64,000 nt of DNA from Megalobrama amblycephala (GCF_018812025.1 NC_063054.1:39877396-39941395), one strand, 5' to 3'; shown: positions 21,951 to 34,901, counted from the first letter of the stretch. Numbers and translations: made by a program. Notes: generated by a model not told the origin, from the sequence alone.

Positions 21951-24600
21951 TCCCAGATAGCAAACGGATGTGGGCCACTTTAGGCAATGATGCGGTACTG
22001 CAGGCCTTCTTATGGCCCGGACAAAATGTATGTGAGCCTTAAGTGGCCCACATGTAACATGGCAAATATGGCCCAAATTTTTCAAATCACATGTGGGCCT
22101 TTTTAGGCAAAGATGCGGCACTTACGGCAATGTGTAATCTGAATGTGAGCCTGAAGTGGCCCGTGTGATAAATAATGAATATGGGTCAAATATCGCAAAC
22201 CAAATGTGGGCCATCTTTGGCAAAAATGTGGCACAATCAATAATGGCTAATCTGGCTTTAAACCAAATATGGCCCACATATGCTGCAGCAAATGTGGCCC
22301 AGTTATCTTAAAACACAACTGGGCCAGTTTTGGCAAAGATGTGGAAAGTAAACACTGGCGATTCTGAATGTGAACCTCAAGTGGCCCAGACATGGCATAA
22401 CAAATATGGCCCAGATACATTACACCAACTTTGGACCACATTTGGCTAATGTACGGCACAGTCAGCACTGGCTAGCAGGGTGTAAGCCTAAACTGGCCCA
22501 CATATAATGCAGCAAATGTGGCCCAGTTATCTTTAAACTTATCTGGGCCAGTTTTGGCAAAGATTATGGAGTGTAATCACTGGCGATTCTGAATGTGAAC
22601 CTAAAGTGGCCCACAAATGGCATAACAACTATGGGCCAGATACATTATTTCAACTTTGGACCAGATTTGGTTAATGTACGGCACAGTCAGCACTGGCTAG
22701 CAGGGTGTAAGCCTAAACTGGCCCACATATAATGCAGAAAATGTGGCCCAGTTATTCTTAAAACATATCTGGGCCAGTTTTGGCAAAGATTATGGAGTGT
22801 AATCACTGGCGATTCTGAATGTGAACCTAAAGTGGCCCACAAATGGCATAACAACTATGGGCCAGATACATTATTTCAACTTTGGACCACATTTGGCTAA
22901 TGTACGGCACAGTCAGCACTGGCTAACCAGGATGTAAGCCTAAACTGGCCCACATATAATGCAGCAAATGTGGCCCAGTTATCTTAAAACATATCTGGGC
23001 CAGTTTTGGCTAAATTGTGGGACAGTAATAACTGGCAAATCTGAATGTGAACCTTAAGTGGCCCACAAATGGCATAACAAATATGGCCCAGATACATTAC
23101 ACCAACTTTGGACCACATTTGGCTAATGTACGGCACAGTCAGCACTGGCTAGCAGGGTGAAAGCCTAAACTGGCCCACATATAATGCAGCAAATGTGGCC
23201 CAGTTATCTTTAAACTTATCTGGGCCAGTTTTGGCAAAGATGATGGAGTGTAATCACTGGCGATTCTGAATGTGAACCTAAAGTGGCCCACAAATGGCAT
23301 AACAACTATGGGCCAGATACATTATTTCAACTTTGGACCACATTTGGCTAATGTACGGCACAGTCAGCACTGGCTAACCAGGATGTAAGCCTAAACTGGC
23401 CCACATATAATGCAGCAAATGTGGCCCAGTTAGCTTAAAACATATCTGGGCCAGTTTTGGCAAAGATGACGGAGTGTAATCACTGGCGATTCTGAATGTG
23501 AACCTAAAGTGGCCCACAAATGGCTTAACAAATATGGCCCAGATACATTACTTCAACTTTGGACCACATTTGGTTAATGTACGGCACAGTCAGCACTGGC
23601 TAACCAGAGTGTAAGCCTAAACTGGCCCACATATAATGCAGCAAATGTGGCCCAGTTATTCTTAAAACATATCTGGGTCAGTTTTGGCAAAGATTACGGA
23701 GTGTAATCACTGACGATTCTGAATGTGAACCTAAAGTGGCCCACAAATGGCATAACAAATATGGCCCAGATACATTACTTCAACTTTGGACCACATTTGG
23801 TTAATGTATGGCACAGTCAGCACTGGCTAACCAGAGTGTAAGCCTAAACTGGCCCACATATGCTGCAGCAAATGTGGCCCATTTATCTTAAAACATATCT
23901 GGGCCAGTTTTGGCTAAATTGTGGGACAGTAATAACTGGCAAATCTGAATGTGAACCTTAAGTGGCCCACAAATGGCATAATAAATATGGCCCAGATACA
24001 TTATTTCAACTTTGGACCACATTTGGCTAATGTACGGCACAGTCAGCACTGGCTAACCAGGATGTAAGCCTAAACTGGCCCACATATAATGCAGCAAATG
24101 TGGCCCAATTATCTTTAATCTTATCTGGGCCAATTTTGGCAAAATTGTGGACAGTAGTCACTGGCAATTCTGAATGTGAACCTAAAGTGGCCCACAGATG
24201 GCATAACAAATATGGCCCAGATACATTATTTCAACTTTGGACCACATTGGCTAATGTACGGCACAGTCAGCACTGGCTAACCAGGATGTAAGCCTAAACT
24301 GGCCCACATATAATAAATGTGGCCCAGATATCTTAAAACATATCTGGACCAGTTTTTGCAAAGATGACAGAGTGTAATCACTGGCGATTCTGAATGTGAA
24401 CTCCAACTGTACTCCATTACTCCAACTTTGGACCATATTTGGCATATGTATGGCACAGTCAGCACTGGCCAACCAGGGTGTAAGCTCAAAATGGAACAGT
24501 AAGCATGTTAATAGTTCATAACAATTAGGGCCAATGTTGGTAAATATTTGGTACAGTTGACACAGCAAATATGCTCTAAATATCATAAAAAAACTAGGCT
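21951..24600 (+). repeat. tandem array, ~226-bp period
   Basis: The landmark GGCACAGTCAGCACTGGCTA recurs at about 22454, 22680, 22906, 23132, 23358, 23583, 23809, 24036 and 24260 (period 224-227 bp), with a shorter last step to 24452. Each unit contains several TGGCCCA or GGGCCA boxes and the phrases TCTGAATGTGAACCT and CTTTGGACCACATTTGG. The outermost units near 21951-22300 are more degenerate. Open frames within it are by-products of the repeat. Confidence 0.9.
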
Positions 24601-24764
24601 ACTTCTGGCTTTGTAAGGAGCACCTTTTAAAACTGGTTAATTTAAATGTATAGCTAAAAATGGAGCTGAAAATATAGCATTAATACTTTTCAGGGATATT
24701 TGATGTAGGATGCAACACTTAATTGTACAGGCTAATCTGGAGAAGGCAGATATTTCAGGTTTTT

Positions 24765-25145
24765 TTAACATAACTTTATTGGTGTGTTTGTGTGTACAGG
24801 TATATGTGGTTTGTGAGGACACAAATATCTATAATGACATTTGCATTACAACCAAATGGCTTAAAAACATACAAAACTTTTTTTCTTTTTTTAATTCAAA
24901 ACATGCAGAAAGTTGTGTGTGGTGGGTAGGTTTAGGGCTAGGGGAGGGGGGATGTACAATAAATGGGGAAGGGGGGTAAAAATAAATGATGTTTTTGGAA
25001 AATGTAAATTGTAGAAAGTTTTCTGTGATGGGTAGGTTTAATGTAGAGGGATAGGTTATGCAGTTTGTACAGTATAAAAACCATTATGTCTCTGCATGGT
25101 CCCCATAAAACATGAAAACACAGCGTGTATGTGTGTCTGTACTGT
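24765..25145. repeat. interspersed repeat of fish genomes
   Basis: It has the layout GTGGGTAGGTTTAGGG...GGAGGGGGGA...ACAGTATAAAAACCATTA...TCCCCATAAAACATG...GTGTGTATGTGTG. I recognise this composition as a common zebrafish-type interspersed repeat of unclear class. No coding region. Confidence 0.45.
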
Positions 25146-25860
25146 AGAGCAGAAACACAGATGTGCACTATTACAGCTCTTGGAACATATATTTAGTAGA
25201 GTGACATTTTGAGCTGCTGTATGTTAAAATCTTTGCCATGGTTTCAAGCAGAACATATTCCACTGTCCATGTTTTGTTGAACTTGTAACAATATCCCAAG
25301 GACAAGTTAGTCCTAACGCTACCCTAAACCTAACCCAACCCATTATCCTTAAAGTAAATAATAACCGGCACAAAACCCTGGTTGTATGCATAAACTTGAC
25401 ATAAACTGTAAACTTGTCACTCAAATATGATTGGTTGAATGAAATGCAGGATTAACAATGTAAGCAGGCAGTGTCATTTTATAAACTGCTTCAAGTGACC
25501 CTGATATTGTAATAAGTACATAAATGAATGAATGAATAAACTAATAAATAAAACATTACAAAACAAACATTAATACAAATATTTATTTTGTCTTACATTT
25601 TAACTGAATATTGACATTTACATTTATAAATGACTTTTTTATTAATAAAAATAGCCTGTCATATTATTAATTGATAAATTAAATTATGAATGGGTAAATC
25701 AGCACAGCATAAAACTGCAATGAGAACATTGTTTTTTGATATTATTTGATTTGATATTAGGCTATTAACTTTTCAAACATTTTGTATTTTTATTTTATTA
25801 TTATTATCATGTTATAGGCTTCAGCTAACTTTATTAGAGATCATTATTTAATAGAATTCA
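25146..25860. other. core of nested element, no gene
   Basis: AT-rich sequence. Two short CCTAA-rich bits lie near 25320-25345. No motif-bearing frames. Confidence 0.35.
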
Positions 25861-25864
25861 AACT

Positions 25865-25989
25865 GGTTCGAATTCCTATTTCCGGCCCTTTAAATTTAAA
25901 AGTAGGCGCGCGGAAAAGGCGCCTAAACAGCAGAGAGGATCGATCGGCTGGAGAATTGACTGTTGAAATCTGCACAAAGTAAAGTCAAG
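25865..25989 (+). other. possible 5' untranslated exon with promoter-like GC block
   Basis: A GC-rich island (TTCCGGCCC, GGCGCGCGG, AGGCGCC) in otherwise AT-rich DNA is followed by a strong donor, AAGTCAAG/GTAAGAC, at 25989/25990. This looks like the first exon of a gene carried by the nested element, with the exon at 26816 as its possible partner. Inference. Confidence 0.4.
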
Positions 25990-26815
25990 GTAAGACTTCA
26001 TAAAAAAAAATAATGGATTTAAACAATGTTTTTATGTTGTTGGCGATTGCTTCGTTATATTTGATTGGAGTATTTATGTGATATTAAAGTTAGCTAATGA
26101 TTACTTAAATCGTTAGCAAGCAAACACATAGGTAAGGCTATTTGAATTTAAGTTACTTAGTCATTTCAACTTTTGCTATCTCTGGATTTTCAGGATTTTT
26201 TTTTTTTTTTTTAAATATGAATGTTTATGTAGAAGATTTGTAGTTTGTGTAGGCTACAATGATTAAGTGACCGGACATAGTAATTTGCTATGTTCGCGCT
26301 GTTTACATTTTTCTTATGATACGGCCAGTAGATCAAGACTGATTAGTTCATTGTTTTTAACTATTTTATGTAATACCTCGTGAATAACGTTGATTAGTTC
26401 ACCTCCGAGTCTTTTGAACCGAGTCTCTTTCGTTGATTCACGTCACGTGACGGCATACATTCAGTTAACGTTAGTTTGGTGTTAACGTTACTTAAGTAAC
26501 ATGATATACAGTTAAGTCCCATGTAGCCCTGTTAAACTGTAAATCCAGTGGTCAATAATACTGAAGTGATACACTGTCTGTCTCCTCAATGTGGATCCTC
26601 CTGCTGTAAAAACCAGCATTGACCAGCATGAATTCCCTTTCACTCACTGTTTCCCAACCTGCAGTCGGTTCAGCACGGTACTGTAGACAAGTGTTTTTAC
26701 TTATGCTTTATTATGGCATAACAGTAAAATAAAATTATGACTATAATTCAATTGGACATTCATCTATGTATTCATTGTACATTATACTGCACTAACTAGT
26801 TTTATTACTTGTCAG

Positions 26816-26936
26816 AAACATCAGGCTCACAGCAACAGATTAAGAAGAATCCTGCATCAAAAGATGACTTCAACTTGCATGTGAGACAGAGTGAGAAGAG
26901 AAAAAGAGGAATGAAGATGGACTGTCTAAGAAACCT
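26816..26936 (+). CDS. unidentified exon-like frame in nested element
   Basis: An acceptor (acttgtcag) and a donor (aaacct/gtaagt) bound a 121-nt frame open in the frame TSGSQQQIKKNPASKDDF..., which is Lys/Arg-rich and ends GMKMDCLRN. I recognise no family. The following exon was not found; later repeats fill the downstream DNA. It may be a captured host-gene exon or a remnant of the element's own gene. Confidence 0.35.
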
Positions 26937-27756
26937 GTAAGTCAGTTACACTGTCTATTTTGCTATATGTGTGTATTAATTTGTATTATACTACGAGGAT
27001 GTTGAATGCTTGAATTAGAGCTACGATAACCGCAATACCGCGGTAATGAGATGCCTACCGCGATGTTGAGGCCATCACCACACCGTTTCTATGGTAACCA
27101 AGAGCTCCTGAACTCATCAGATTCATGCGGCTGCGGCTTGTTTGTAGTATCGGCAAAAGAATTTCTTGAACATCTGTGAAAATGTTAAAGTATGTAAAAT
27201 AGTGGCTGAACTTAAACATATGCTTTTATTAAAACTGGTGCTCTGCTGTGCCAAGGGACATTTCGAAACATTTCACCAGTTACTTTCGTTTACTGCATAG
27301 ACCTTTATGTCCTATAAATGTGTCATATTCGTATTTGTGTGACAGTCCACGCAGCTTTCAGTGGGCAGGGCTATTGGCATTATTAATAAAGAAACATGAA
27401 TGAATGAGAAAGTAAAGAGCAGGACGTGGTTGATATTAAAAATAAAATTAAATACTGGCAGGATGTTTCTATGCGCATACTCTGAGTGTAAGACGGACAA
27501 GCATTGAAGCCTCTGTTTGCGCGTCTAATTGGTCAAATACACCGTGTGAGCCAGAAAGTGAGCTAATGTATATCACACAAAAAGCAAAGTGCAAACTATT
27601 CTCAAGAGACAAATTTCAGCATAACATGCTGATAACGGTAGGCTATCCTAACTGTCTTAATTTATTCCTTTATTTATTTTGTGGACCATAAATATAGTAA
27701 AACAAATGAGAAGAATAGTATTTCGTGTTAAACAGGTTGGTTTTTAAAATGCATCT
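26937..27756. other. degenerate repeat DNA, no gene
   Basis: GATAACCGCAATACCGCGGTAA near 27025 resembles a transposon end that recurs near 40150 (GATTACCGCAATACCGC). No coding motif seen. Confidence 0.35.
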
Positions 27757-28290
27757 AAGGGTGCTTTCACACTTGGTTCGATTGCCTGGACCGAACGCGA
27801 GTTCAATTGCTCTCCCCTCTCCCTGCGCCCACTGGACTGTGTTCACATTATATTATTTGGGTCCGAACCGCGGTTCGTTTTCGTCATCAAACCAGCAGCT
27901 GTTGACTACGTTGCTTAATAACAATGGCACAGGAGAAGTCGGCAAAATGCATAACGTTGCTCTCCTCACTATTTTTGTTTTTGAACTGTAGGTTTTGTTC
28001 ATGACGGAACTTGCATCTATCTCCCACGAATGTAGAATGCTGAAGGCGAGCAGAAATGAGAAAAGCTATGCTACAGCTCTCTGTTTGCAGCACGTCAGTC
28101 ACGCTCGTCGGGAAAGTGAGTGAAACACACACACAAACACACATCTTTATCAAATAATACGGCATTAATAGCGGTTCACTTCCACAACTTGGTGCGTTTG
28201 CATTTATATCAGAAGCGAACTGTACCTGAGTTCACTTGAACCGCACCCCAGACCACCCTTTTTAAGCGGACTCGGGTACGGTTCGTGGGT
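27757..28290. mobile_element. MITE-like repeat (GGGTGCTTTCACACTTGG type)
   Basis: The left end GGGTGCTTTCACACTTGGTTCG and the internal GGTCCGAACCGCGGTTCG are typical of a fish MITE family that ends in the complement of the same phrase. Here the right end is diverged (GGACTCGGGTACGGTTCGTG near 28266), so the copy is partial. Confidence 0.5.
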
Positions 28291-29960
28291 GTCCGCAGTT
28301 ACACACAGCACACAGTTACTCCTCGTGTTTGCTGGATAATGATATAATGATATTATATTTAATCCTCCAAAATCACTGTGCAATAATGAGTGTGTTAAGT
28401 GAATAAATGTAAACTCTATGAATGAAATGAGCGCAAATCAAATAGCTGCATATTGCTGTTGCCTCTCCATGTGCCACAAATCAGCTTGGAAAGAATAAAT
28501 CAACTAAAATACTTAGTGCTTTTTCCAGTTTAACGCATTAAAATATTTAACACAGTTAATGCAGCATACGTTTTTTTTGTTTTGTTTGTTTCATCCTTTG
28601 GCTAGCATTACAATATATGATTACGCTCTTATTTCTGCGAATGCTTTTAAACCATTTAAGCGCACCAAAAGAGAAAAGAGAACGCACTGTCTGTGAATGT
28701 CCTGTCACACACACGACGCACAGAAAGACATGCACCAGTATAGTGAGCATGGACGGCCCACCAGTATCGAGTTCTCTGTCATGCTTGAAGAAACAATAAC
28801 ACACACGATAATGTCAAAAATGTCAGTTTTGTTAAATATCACCAATGGAGCAGCCTTAAATGAGTTAAAGTCCCCGTGAACCGGAAGTGCAAACGTCTTT
28901 TCTCCAGTGTTGTGACATATTTCCAAGCGAAACAGAATATTGAATAGAGGGCAGAGTTTTAATTTAACGCTCCTCTCTCCGTCTCTCGCTCATAGCAGAC
29001 TAAGGGTTGGGGGGGGAGTGGTTTTATTTTATCAGAGAAGGAACACCATTTCAGACCAGAAGTAACATTTCAGATTTTGATTAAAGATTACCACGACAAA
29101 CAATTTTTTTCGGTGTATTAACTTGCACGGATTAATTGTTCACCACAAGACTAGTAATATGCACTAACAAAGTAAGTAAGGTCAATTTTGATTTTATGAC
29201 GTCTTGAAATGAAGTCTTAATTGAAAAGTAAATGAGTTGTGAGAAAGTGGACATCAGTAGCTGTATTAAGACCCGGGTATACTTCACTTTCCGCGGCCAG
29301 ACGCATCTCACGTGCAGTCTTGTCTGCGCATCTTTCAAAGTATACTCAACTACAGATGTGCGTGGATGACCGAGTTCAACACGTGCAGTACAATTTAATT
29401 CACGAATCGTGCCATCAACGGGACTTCGCTGGGTAGGATCAGAGAATAAAAATAGTGCATCCACCATCCACCACACAGTCTTGAAATTTGGCCTGCACAC
29501 GGACGAGGTATGCAGACGTCCGTGAGCCCTCCAGATGACGAACATTACGTCATGCAGACGGTGCACGAACGTGGCTTTAGTTTCAGTGAGACTGTCCTTA
29601 TTTCATAAAAAACATGCCATTAAAAAGTATTTAAAATATACTCTTCATGTTGTTTCTTTATGTTGTTTTTATTTTAGAGATTAACTGTGACATTATTACA
29701 TAATAATATGTATTATTAAAAACTTGACTATAACATTACATTTAGATCTATTGCATTATATTTAGATAGTGGCATGAAAGGTTGCAACTTTGAATGAGCA
29801 TTGTAGCTGATCACAGTCATGTTTAGTGTGTAAGCAGTGATCTCATCATTGAAACTCGAATTCTGCTCACTAACAAATACGTTCATCGTAACTAACAGTG
29901 CAAACACAATGTAAATAAGAGGTTTGTTGATAATAATGGGAGTTTTGGTGTGAGTTCAAA
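28291..29960. other. no gene; repeat-like fragments
   Basis: AAAGTCCCCGTGAACCGGAAG near 28868 and AAGACCCGGGTATACTTC near 29269 (with AAGTATACTC near 29338) look like ends of small DNA transposons without clear partners. A 144-codon minus-strand frame at 29132-29566 has no family motif. Confidence 0.35.
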
Positions 29961-29969
29961 ACTCAGTCA

Positions 29970-30735
29970 ACATTTTGTCTGTCTCTTCCTTATCCCGAGG
30001 TTACCATAGTCAGCTGGATCCCCTCCAAATCCAGATCAGATGGTGGACCTGCATCTTGGCATGACCACGACGCAAGCCTAAATCGGCAAAGATCGTCAGC
30101 AAAGACCACAAGAACCAGACAAGTCCTCTGCACAGACCCCTACGGCTAGCTTCAACTCTATGCCGGCGTGTTGTATCTTGATCTTCAAACTGATGGAACC
30201 ATATGAAATATTCTAGATTATACCAATCCACAATCTGACTTGTGTTGCTGCCTGAATCACATCACACCATATTCGCTCATTGGCCAGAGGAGAACTGGTA
30301 CCTGACTGAGCCTGGTTTCTCCCAAGGTTTTTTTTTCTTCTCCATTTTTGTAACCTGATGGATTTTGGGTTCCTTACCCCTGTTGCCTTTGGCTTGCTAA
30401 GTTTGGGACACTTAATATTCAGCAATAATATTGATTTGATTGCACTGACACTATCATATGAGAACTGAACTGAGCTGGACGATGACATCACTGTTTTTTG
30501 CAGAGCTGCTTTATAACAAATTGAACTGATTTCATAATTGATTAACTTTATACAGCTATTGAACAGAACTGAATTAAAACATACTGACTTCAGCTGAACA
30601 ATGACACTATTTCTTTTAGAGCTGCTTTACAGCAGAATTGAACTGGAATAATTGAATCATTCTCCTGTTTATACCTGTAAAGCTGCTTTGAAACAGTCTA
30701 TAAAGTGTTAAATTAAAGGTGACTTGACTTTTGAA
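29970..30735 (+). mobile_element. LINE 3' untranslated end
   Basis: The stretch ends TGTAAAGCTGCTTTGAAACAG followed by AAAGGTGACTTGACTT, the 3' tail style of a fish LINE, and resembles the tail of the copy at 59632-60375 (AAAGCTGCTTTGAAACAAT). It has repeated GAGCTGCTTTA(C/T)A and TGAACTGA phrases and no reading frame. It lies in the core of the nested element. Confidence 0.55.
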
Positions 30736-30769
30736 ATAGCCTGATCTGGTAAACAGTAATGCGTTGTCA

Positions 30770-32067
30770 AAATGTCACCATTCTAGGCAGCATGTGGGCC
30801 ACATGAGGATTTTTATTTTAATCCACTAGGGTTAAAATAAAAATATACTGTGGCCCACATTAGGGTCAGTTCTGGTTTATTATTTGGTTTGTTATTGGCT
30901 TACGTGTGGCATGATTGTGGCTTTATTGTGGCCCAGATCTTTCAAACAGGAGTGGACCGCTCATCATGCCATCATTCAACGCAGTATGTGGGCCAGAGCG
31001 AGGTGTTGGATCTGGGCCAGAATTAAAATGAACTGTTGCCCAGATTAGGGCCAGTTATGCTTTATTTGTATTGCTTATGGCTGACATGCGGCATTGGTAT
31101 GGCTTGCTTGTGGCCCAAATCTGGCCAACAGGAGTGGTCCGCCTAAGTGCCATCATTCCATGTGGTATGTGGGCCAGAGCAAAGGGGTTGGATCTGTTGC
31201 ACACTTGACACTTTCATGTGGCCCACATTTGGCAGGAATAATGGCACTTGGGCGGTCCGCTCCTGTTTGCCAGATTAGGGCCACAAGCAAGCCACGGTTA
31301 TGCCGCATGTCAGCCATGAACAAAACAAATTAAGCAGAACTGGCGCACATCTGGGCAACAGTTCATTTTAATTCTGGCCCAGATCCAACACCTCGCTCTG
31401 GCCCACATACCGCATGGAATGATGGCACTTGGGCGGTCCACTCCTGTTGGCCAGATTTGGGCCACAAGCAATCCATACCACTGCAGCTTGTCAGCCATAA
31501 ACAAATCGAATAAAGCAGAATTGGCCCACATCTGGGTAACAGCAAGGTGATGGATCTGGGCCAGAATTCAAATGAACTGTTGCCCAGATGTGGGCCAGTT
31601 CTGCTTCATTCGTTTTATTTATGGCTGACATGCGGCATTACTGTGGCTTGCTTGTGGTCCAAATCTGGAAAACAGGAGCGGACCGCCCAAGTGCCATCAT
31701 TCCTGCCAAAAGTCAGCCAAAAGAAAAGTGTCAAACTTGCGCCAGATCTGGGCCACAAGCAAGCCATACCAATGCCGCATGTCAGCCATAACCAAAACGA
31801 ATATAGCAGAACTGGCTCACATCTGGGCAACAGCAAGGTTGTTGGATCTGGGCCAGAATCAAAATGAACTGTTGCCCAGATGTGGGCCAGTTCTGCTTCA
31901 TTCGTTTTGTTCATGGCTGACATGCGGCATTATTGTGGCTTGCTTGTGGTCCAAATCTGGAAAACAGGAGCGGACCGCCCAAGTGCCATCATTCCTGCCA
32001 AAAGTGGGCCAAAGGAAAGTGTCAAATTTGCGCCAGATCTGGGCCATATCAATTTTGCTATCTGGGA
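30770..32067. repeat. right terminal array, alternating orientation
   Basis: The landmark GGCTGACATGCGGCAT occurs forwards near 31080, 31622 and 31915, and reversed (ATGCCGCATGTCAGCC) near 31299 and 31772, with a diverged reversed copy near 31488. Units also contain CAAGTGCCATCATTCC, GATCTGGGCCAGAAT and CAGATGTGGGCCAGTT. Copies in opposite orientation follow each other, so the array is a set of nested palindromes rather than a head-to-tail satellite. Its unit differs from the left array. Confidence 0.8.
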
Positions 32068-32431
<364 letters not shown>

Positions 32432-32455
32432 TAGACATTAATAGAACAGATAGAA

Positions 32456-34901
32456 ATGGAGGCTCCACATAAGAGATGCCGTACATCTGTGGTGTGGGAG
32501 CATTTCCATTTGGAAACCCCAAATAAAGTGAGATGTATGTATTGTGATAGGCAGCTAGCCTACTTCAACAATACATCATCCATGATGCGCCATTTGAGGA
32601 GCACTCATCCTGCCATTTTGCAGGGTGCAGAGGATGGTAACATTCCCCTGTACCTAAGCCTGCTACTGACACTGCTGGGCCATCTAAGCAAGGTATACAT
32701 TGTTTGATATAATATATACTTCAGATAACACTGTTTTGAAATTCCATAGTTTTAAATAGGCTTAGGCTTGTGTCAACCAGCCTTACAACCTATGTCCATT
32801 TCACAACTCCCAATCATTAAAAACAGCTTCACTCTGAATATGTAAATATAACATCTCACAAAGTTAGCCACTGTATTACATATAATTTTTTTTTATACAC
32901 CTGAAGACACCATTTTGGTTTTTGTAATTGTTGTAGTTCTATATTCAGTTTGATCTGTCTTTGCACACTGAGCATAAACTTTTCCAAACTTGTTTGTTTA
33001 GAAATAATGAACCAGTAGTGTAGTCTTAATAGCTGTGCAATTTTTCAAGCTATATTGTTTTTTCAATTTATTTTTGTGAAAGTAGTTTTAAAATTTTATC
33101 TTTATCTTCTTTTAAAAGGCAGACAGAGGGAATTAGATGAGGCTCTGGTGAACATGGTGGTAAAGGATTTGCAGCCCTTCACCATCGTGGAGGATGAGGG
33201 TTTCATGGCCTTTGTGAACAAACTTGATCCAAGCTATGTCCTCCCATCCCGGAAGGCGCTGAAAACAATGGTCACTGAAAGGTACAACAACACTAAGGAA
33301 AAGACAATGGAGGACCTAAAAAAGGCAGATTTTGTTAGCCTTACAGCTGACATGTGGTCTTCAATTAATATGGATGGATACCTTGGTGTAACTTGCCACT
33401 ACATAACACCAGAGGCAAAGTTGGCAACTGTTGTACTAGGTGTAAGGAGGTTTTACCAAACCCACACAGCACAGCATCTCATGGAGGCTAAAGCTTTGCT
33501 AATGGCTGAGTGGGGAATAACCTCCAAAGTTCAGTGTATGGTGACTGACAATGCATCCAACATGATCCTAAGTGCCCAGCTGCTCAACCTTCGGCATGTC
33601 CCATGTTTTGCCCATAATTTAAATTTAATTGTGAAAAAGGCCCTAGATCAAACCCCAGTCATCAATGAAATACGGCAGAAAGCCAGAAAGATAGTCGGGT
33701 TGTTTAGATCCAGCTGCAAAGCAAAGGACAAGCTTGTGGAGATGCAGGGCTTGATGGGCAGACCAACTCTGAAACTGGTACAGGAGGTTGAGACGAGATG
33801 GAACAGCACTTTTGACATGCTGCAACGCTTGTATGAGCAACGAGAGCCAGTGGGTGCTACATTTCCAATTTAAACAGTGATACTGCATACTTTGAGTATG
33901 ACATTATTCAAGAATCATTGTCACTACTGCAACCGTTTAAACTAGCAACAACAGAGATGTCAGAGGAACAGAGAGTGTCTGCTTCAAAACTTATACCACT
34001 TTACAGGATGTTGCAGCACAAGCTTGCACAGAAAAAGGGACATGCAGCGCAGGAATCAACTGTACAATTAGGTAGGCCACAATAACCATACTACCCATGT
34101 AATTGGCCACAACTGTCACATTATTTTTTATCAATATAATTAATATGGTTTGCTTGTGTTTTGAACAGGCACACACTTGCAAGAAGGTCTGCACTCCAGA
34201 TGTGGGGGGTATGAGTCATTTAGATCATTGGCAGTGGCTACACTGCTGGACCCAAGGTTCAAAAATGTGGCTTTTGGTAATCCTGCCAAAGCCCAGGAGG
34301 CTGAAAAGCACATTACCCTGGAGTGTGCTTCACTGATGCGTTCAAACACAGCAACTCCTGGTGAGCACTTTCAGTCTTCATCTGACATTATGGAGTTATG
34401 TCTTCTAAAAAATGATGTGACTTATACTTCATATATGCTGTCAGTTTATGCTTTGTAACTAATTCTTGTTTTTATTTTCATTTAGAGCCACAGTCAACAT
34501 CAGGCCCATCATCATCAACACAGTCAACATCAGGCCCATCATCATCATCATCATCATCAACACCAGCAGAAACCCAGGACAGTTTATGGGAACTTTTTGA
34601 TAACCGTATCCGTGAAACCCAGGCGATACACAGTGCTACAGCTGATGCTACAGTTGAAGTGAAAAAGTACCTCAAAGATGTATTTTTGCCCAGAACTCAT
34701 GATCCTCTAAGTTACTGGAAAGAGAGAGCTGTAATTTTCCCTAATTTATATGTCCTTGCTAAAAAATATCTGTGTATGCCAGCAACAAGTGTCCCTTGTG
34801 AGAGGATTTTTTCAAAGGCTGGAGAAATTATATGTAAAAAAAGAAGTAGGCTAAGTCCTTCCACAGCAGAGCAATTAATATTCTTGAATAAAAATCTGTA
34901 A
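32456..34901 (+). pseudogene. hAT transposase (BED finger), one frameshift
   Basis: Four exons join in phase: 32456-32636, 33119-34071, 34169-34360 and 34486-34901. Exon 1 carries a BED-type zinc finger (VRCMYCDRQLA...MMRHLRSTH). Exon 2 has the RNase-H-like core with LTADMWSS (first Asp), CMVTDNASNM (second Asp) and CFAHNLNL. Exon 4 starts with a Ser/Pro-rich TCA-repeat tract and ends with the hAT dimerisation region around ATSVPCERIFSKAGEIICKK. The predicted length is about 580 residues, as usual for ZBED-like hAT transposases. A single frameshift lies near 33855-33873; otherwise it is open. It sits in the right third of the 13.8-kb hAT element. Confidence 0.85.

Larger units (their letters stand above)
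21951..32067. mobile_element. 10.1-kb nested element with terminal tandem arrays
   Basis: The stretch starts TCCCAGATAGCAAA and ends with the exact complement TTTGCTATCTGGGA. Both flanks are AT/TA simple repeat, so the target duplication (up to ATATAT) cannot be told from chance. Inside the ends lie long arrays rich in TGGCCCA/TGGGCC: about 2.6 kb at the left and 1.3 kb at the right. The 6-kb core holds exon-like sequence and several older repeats but no transposase. Large size, short inverted termini and subterminal arrays recall Zisupton- or EnSpm-type fish elements; I cannot assign it. Confidence 0.7.

Noticed and set aside
22454..24470. Regularly spaced repeats as a possible CRISPR array
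   Set aside because: The unit is ~226 bp and repeats throughout without unique spacers. The host is a vertebrate; it is a satellite-like transposon array.
24027..24586. Open frames in the left array
   Set aside because: Same repeated peptide in several frames; by-product of the 226-bp repeat.
29132..29566. 144-codon minus-strand frame
   Set aside because: No family motif, lies in repeat-like DNA with transposon-end phrases and has no splice context.
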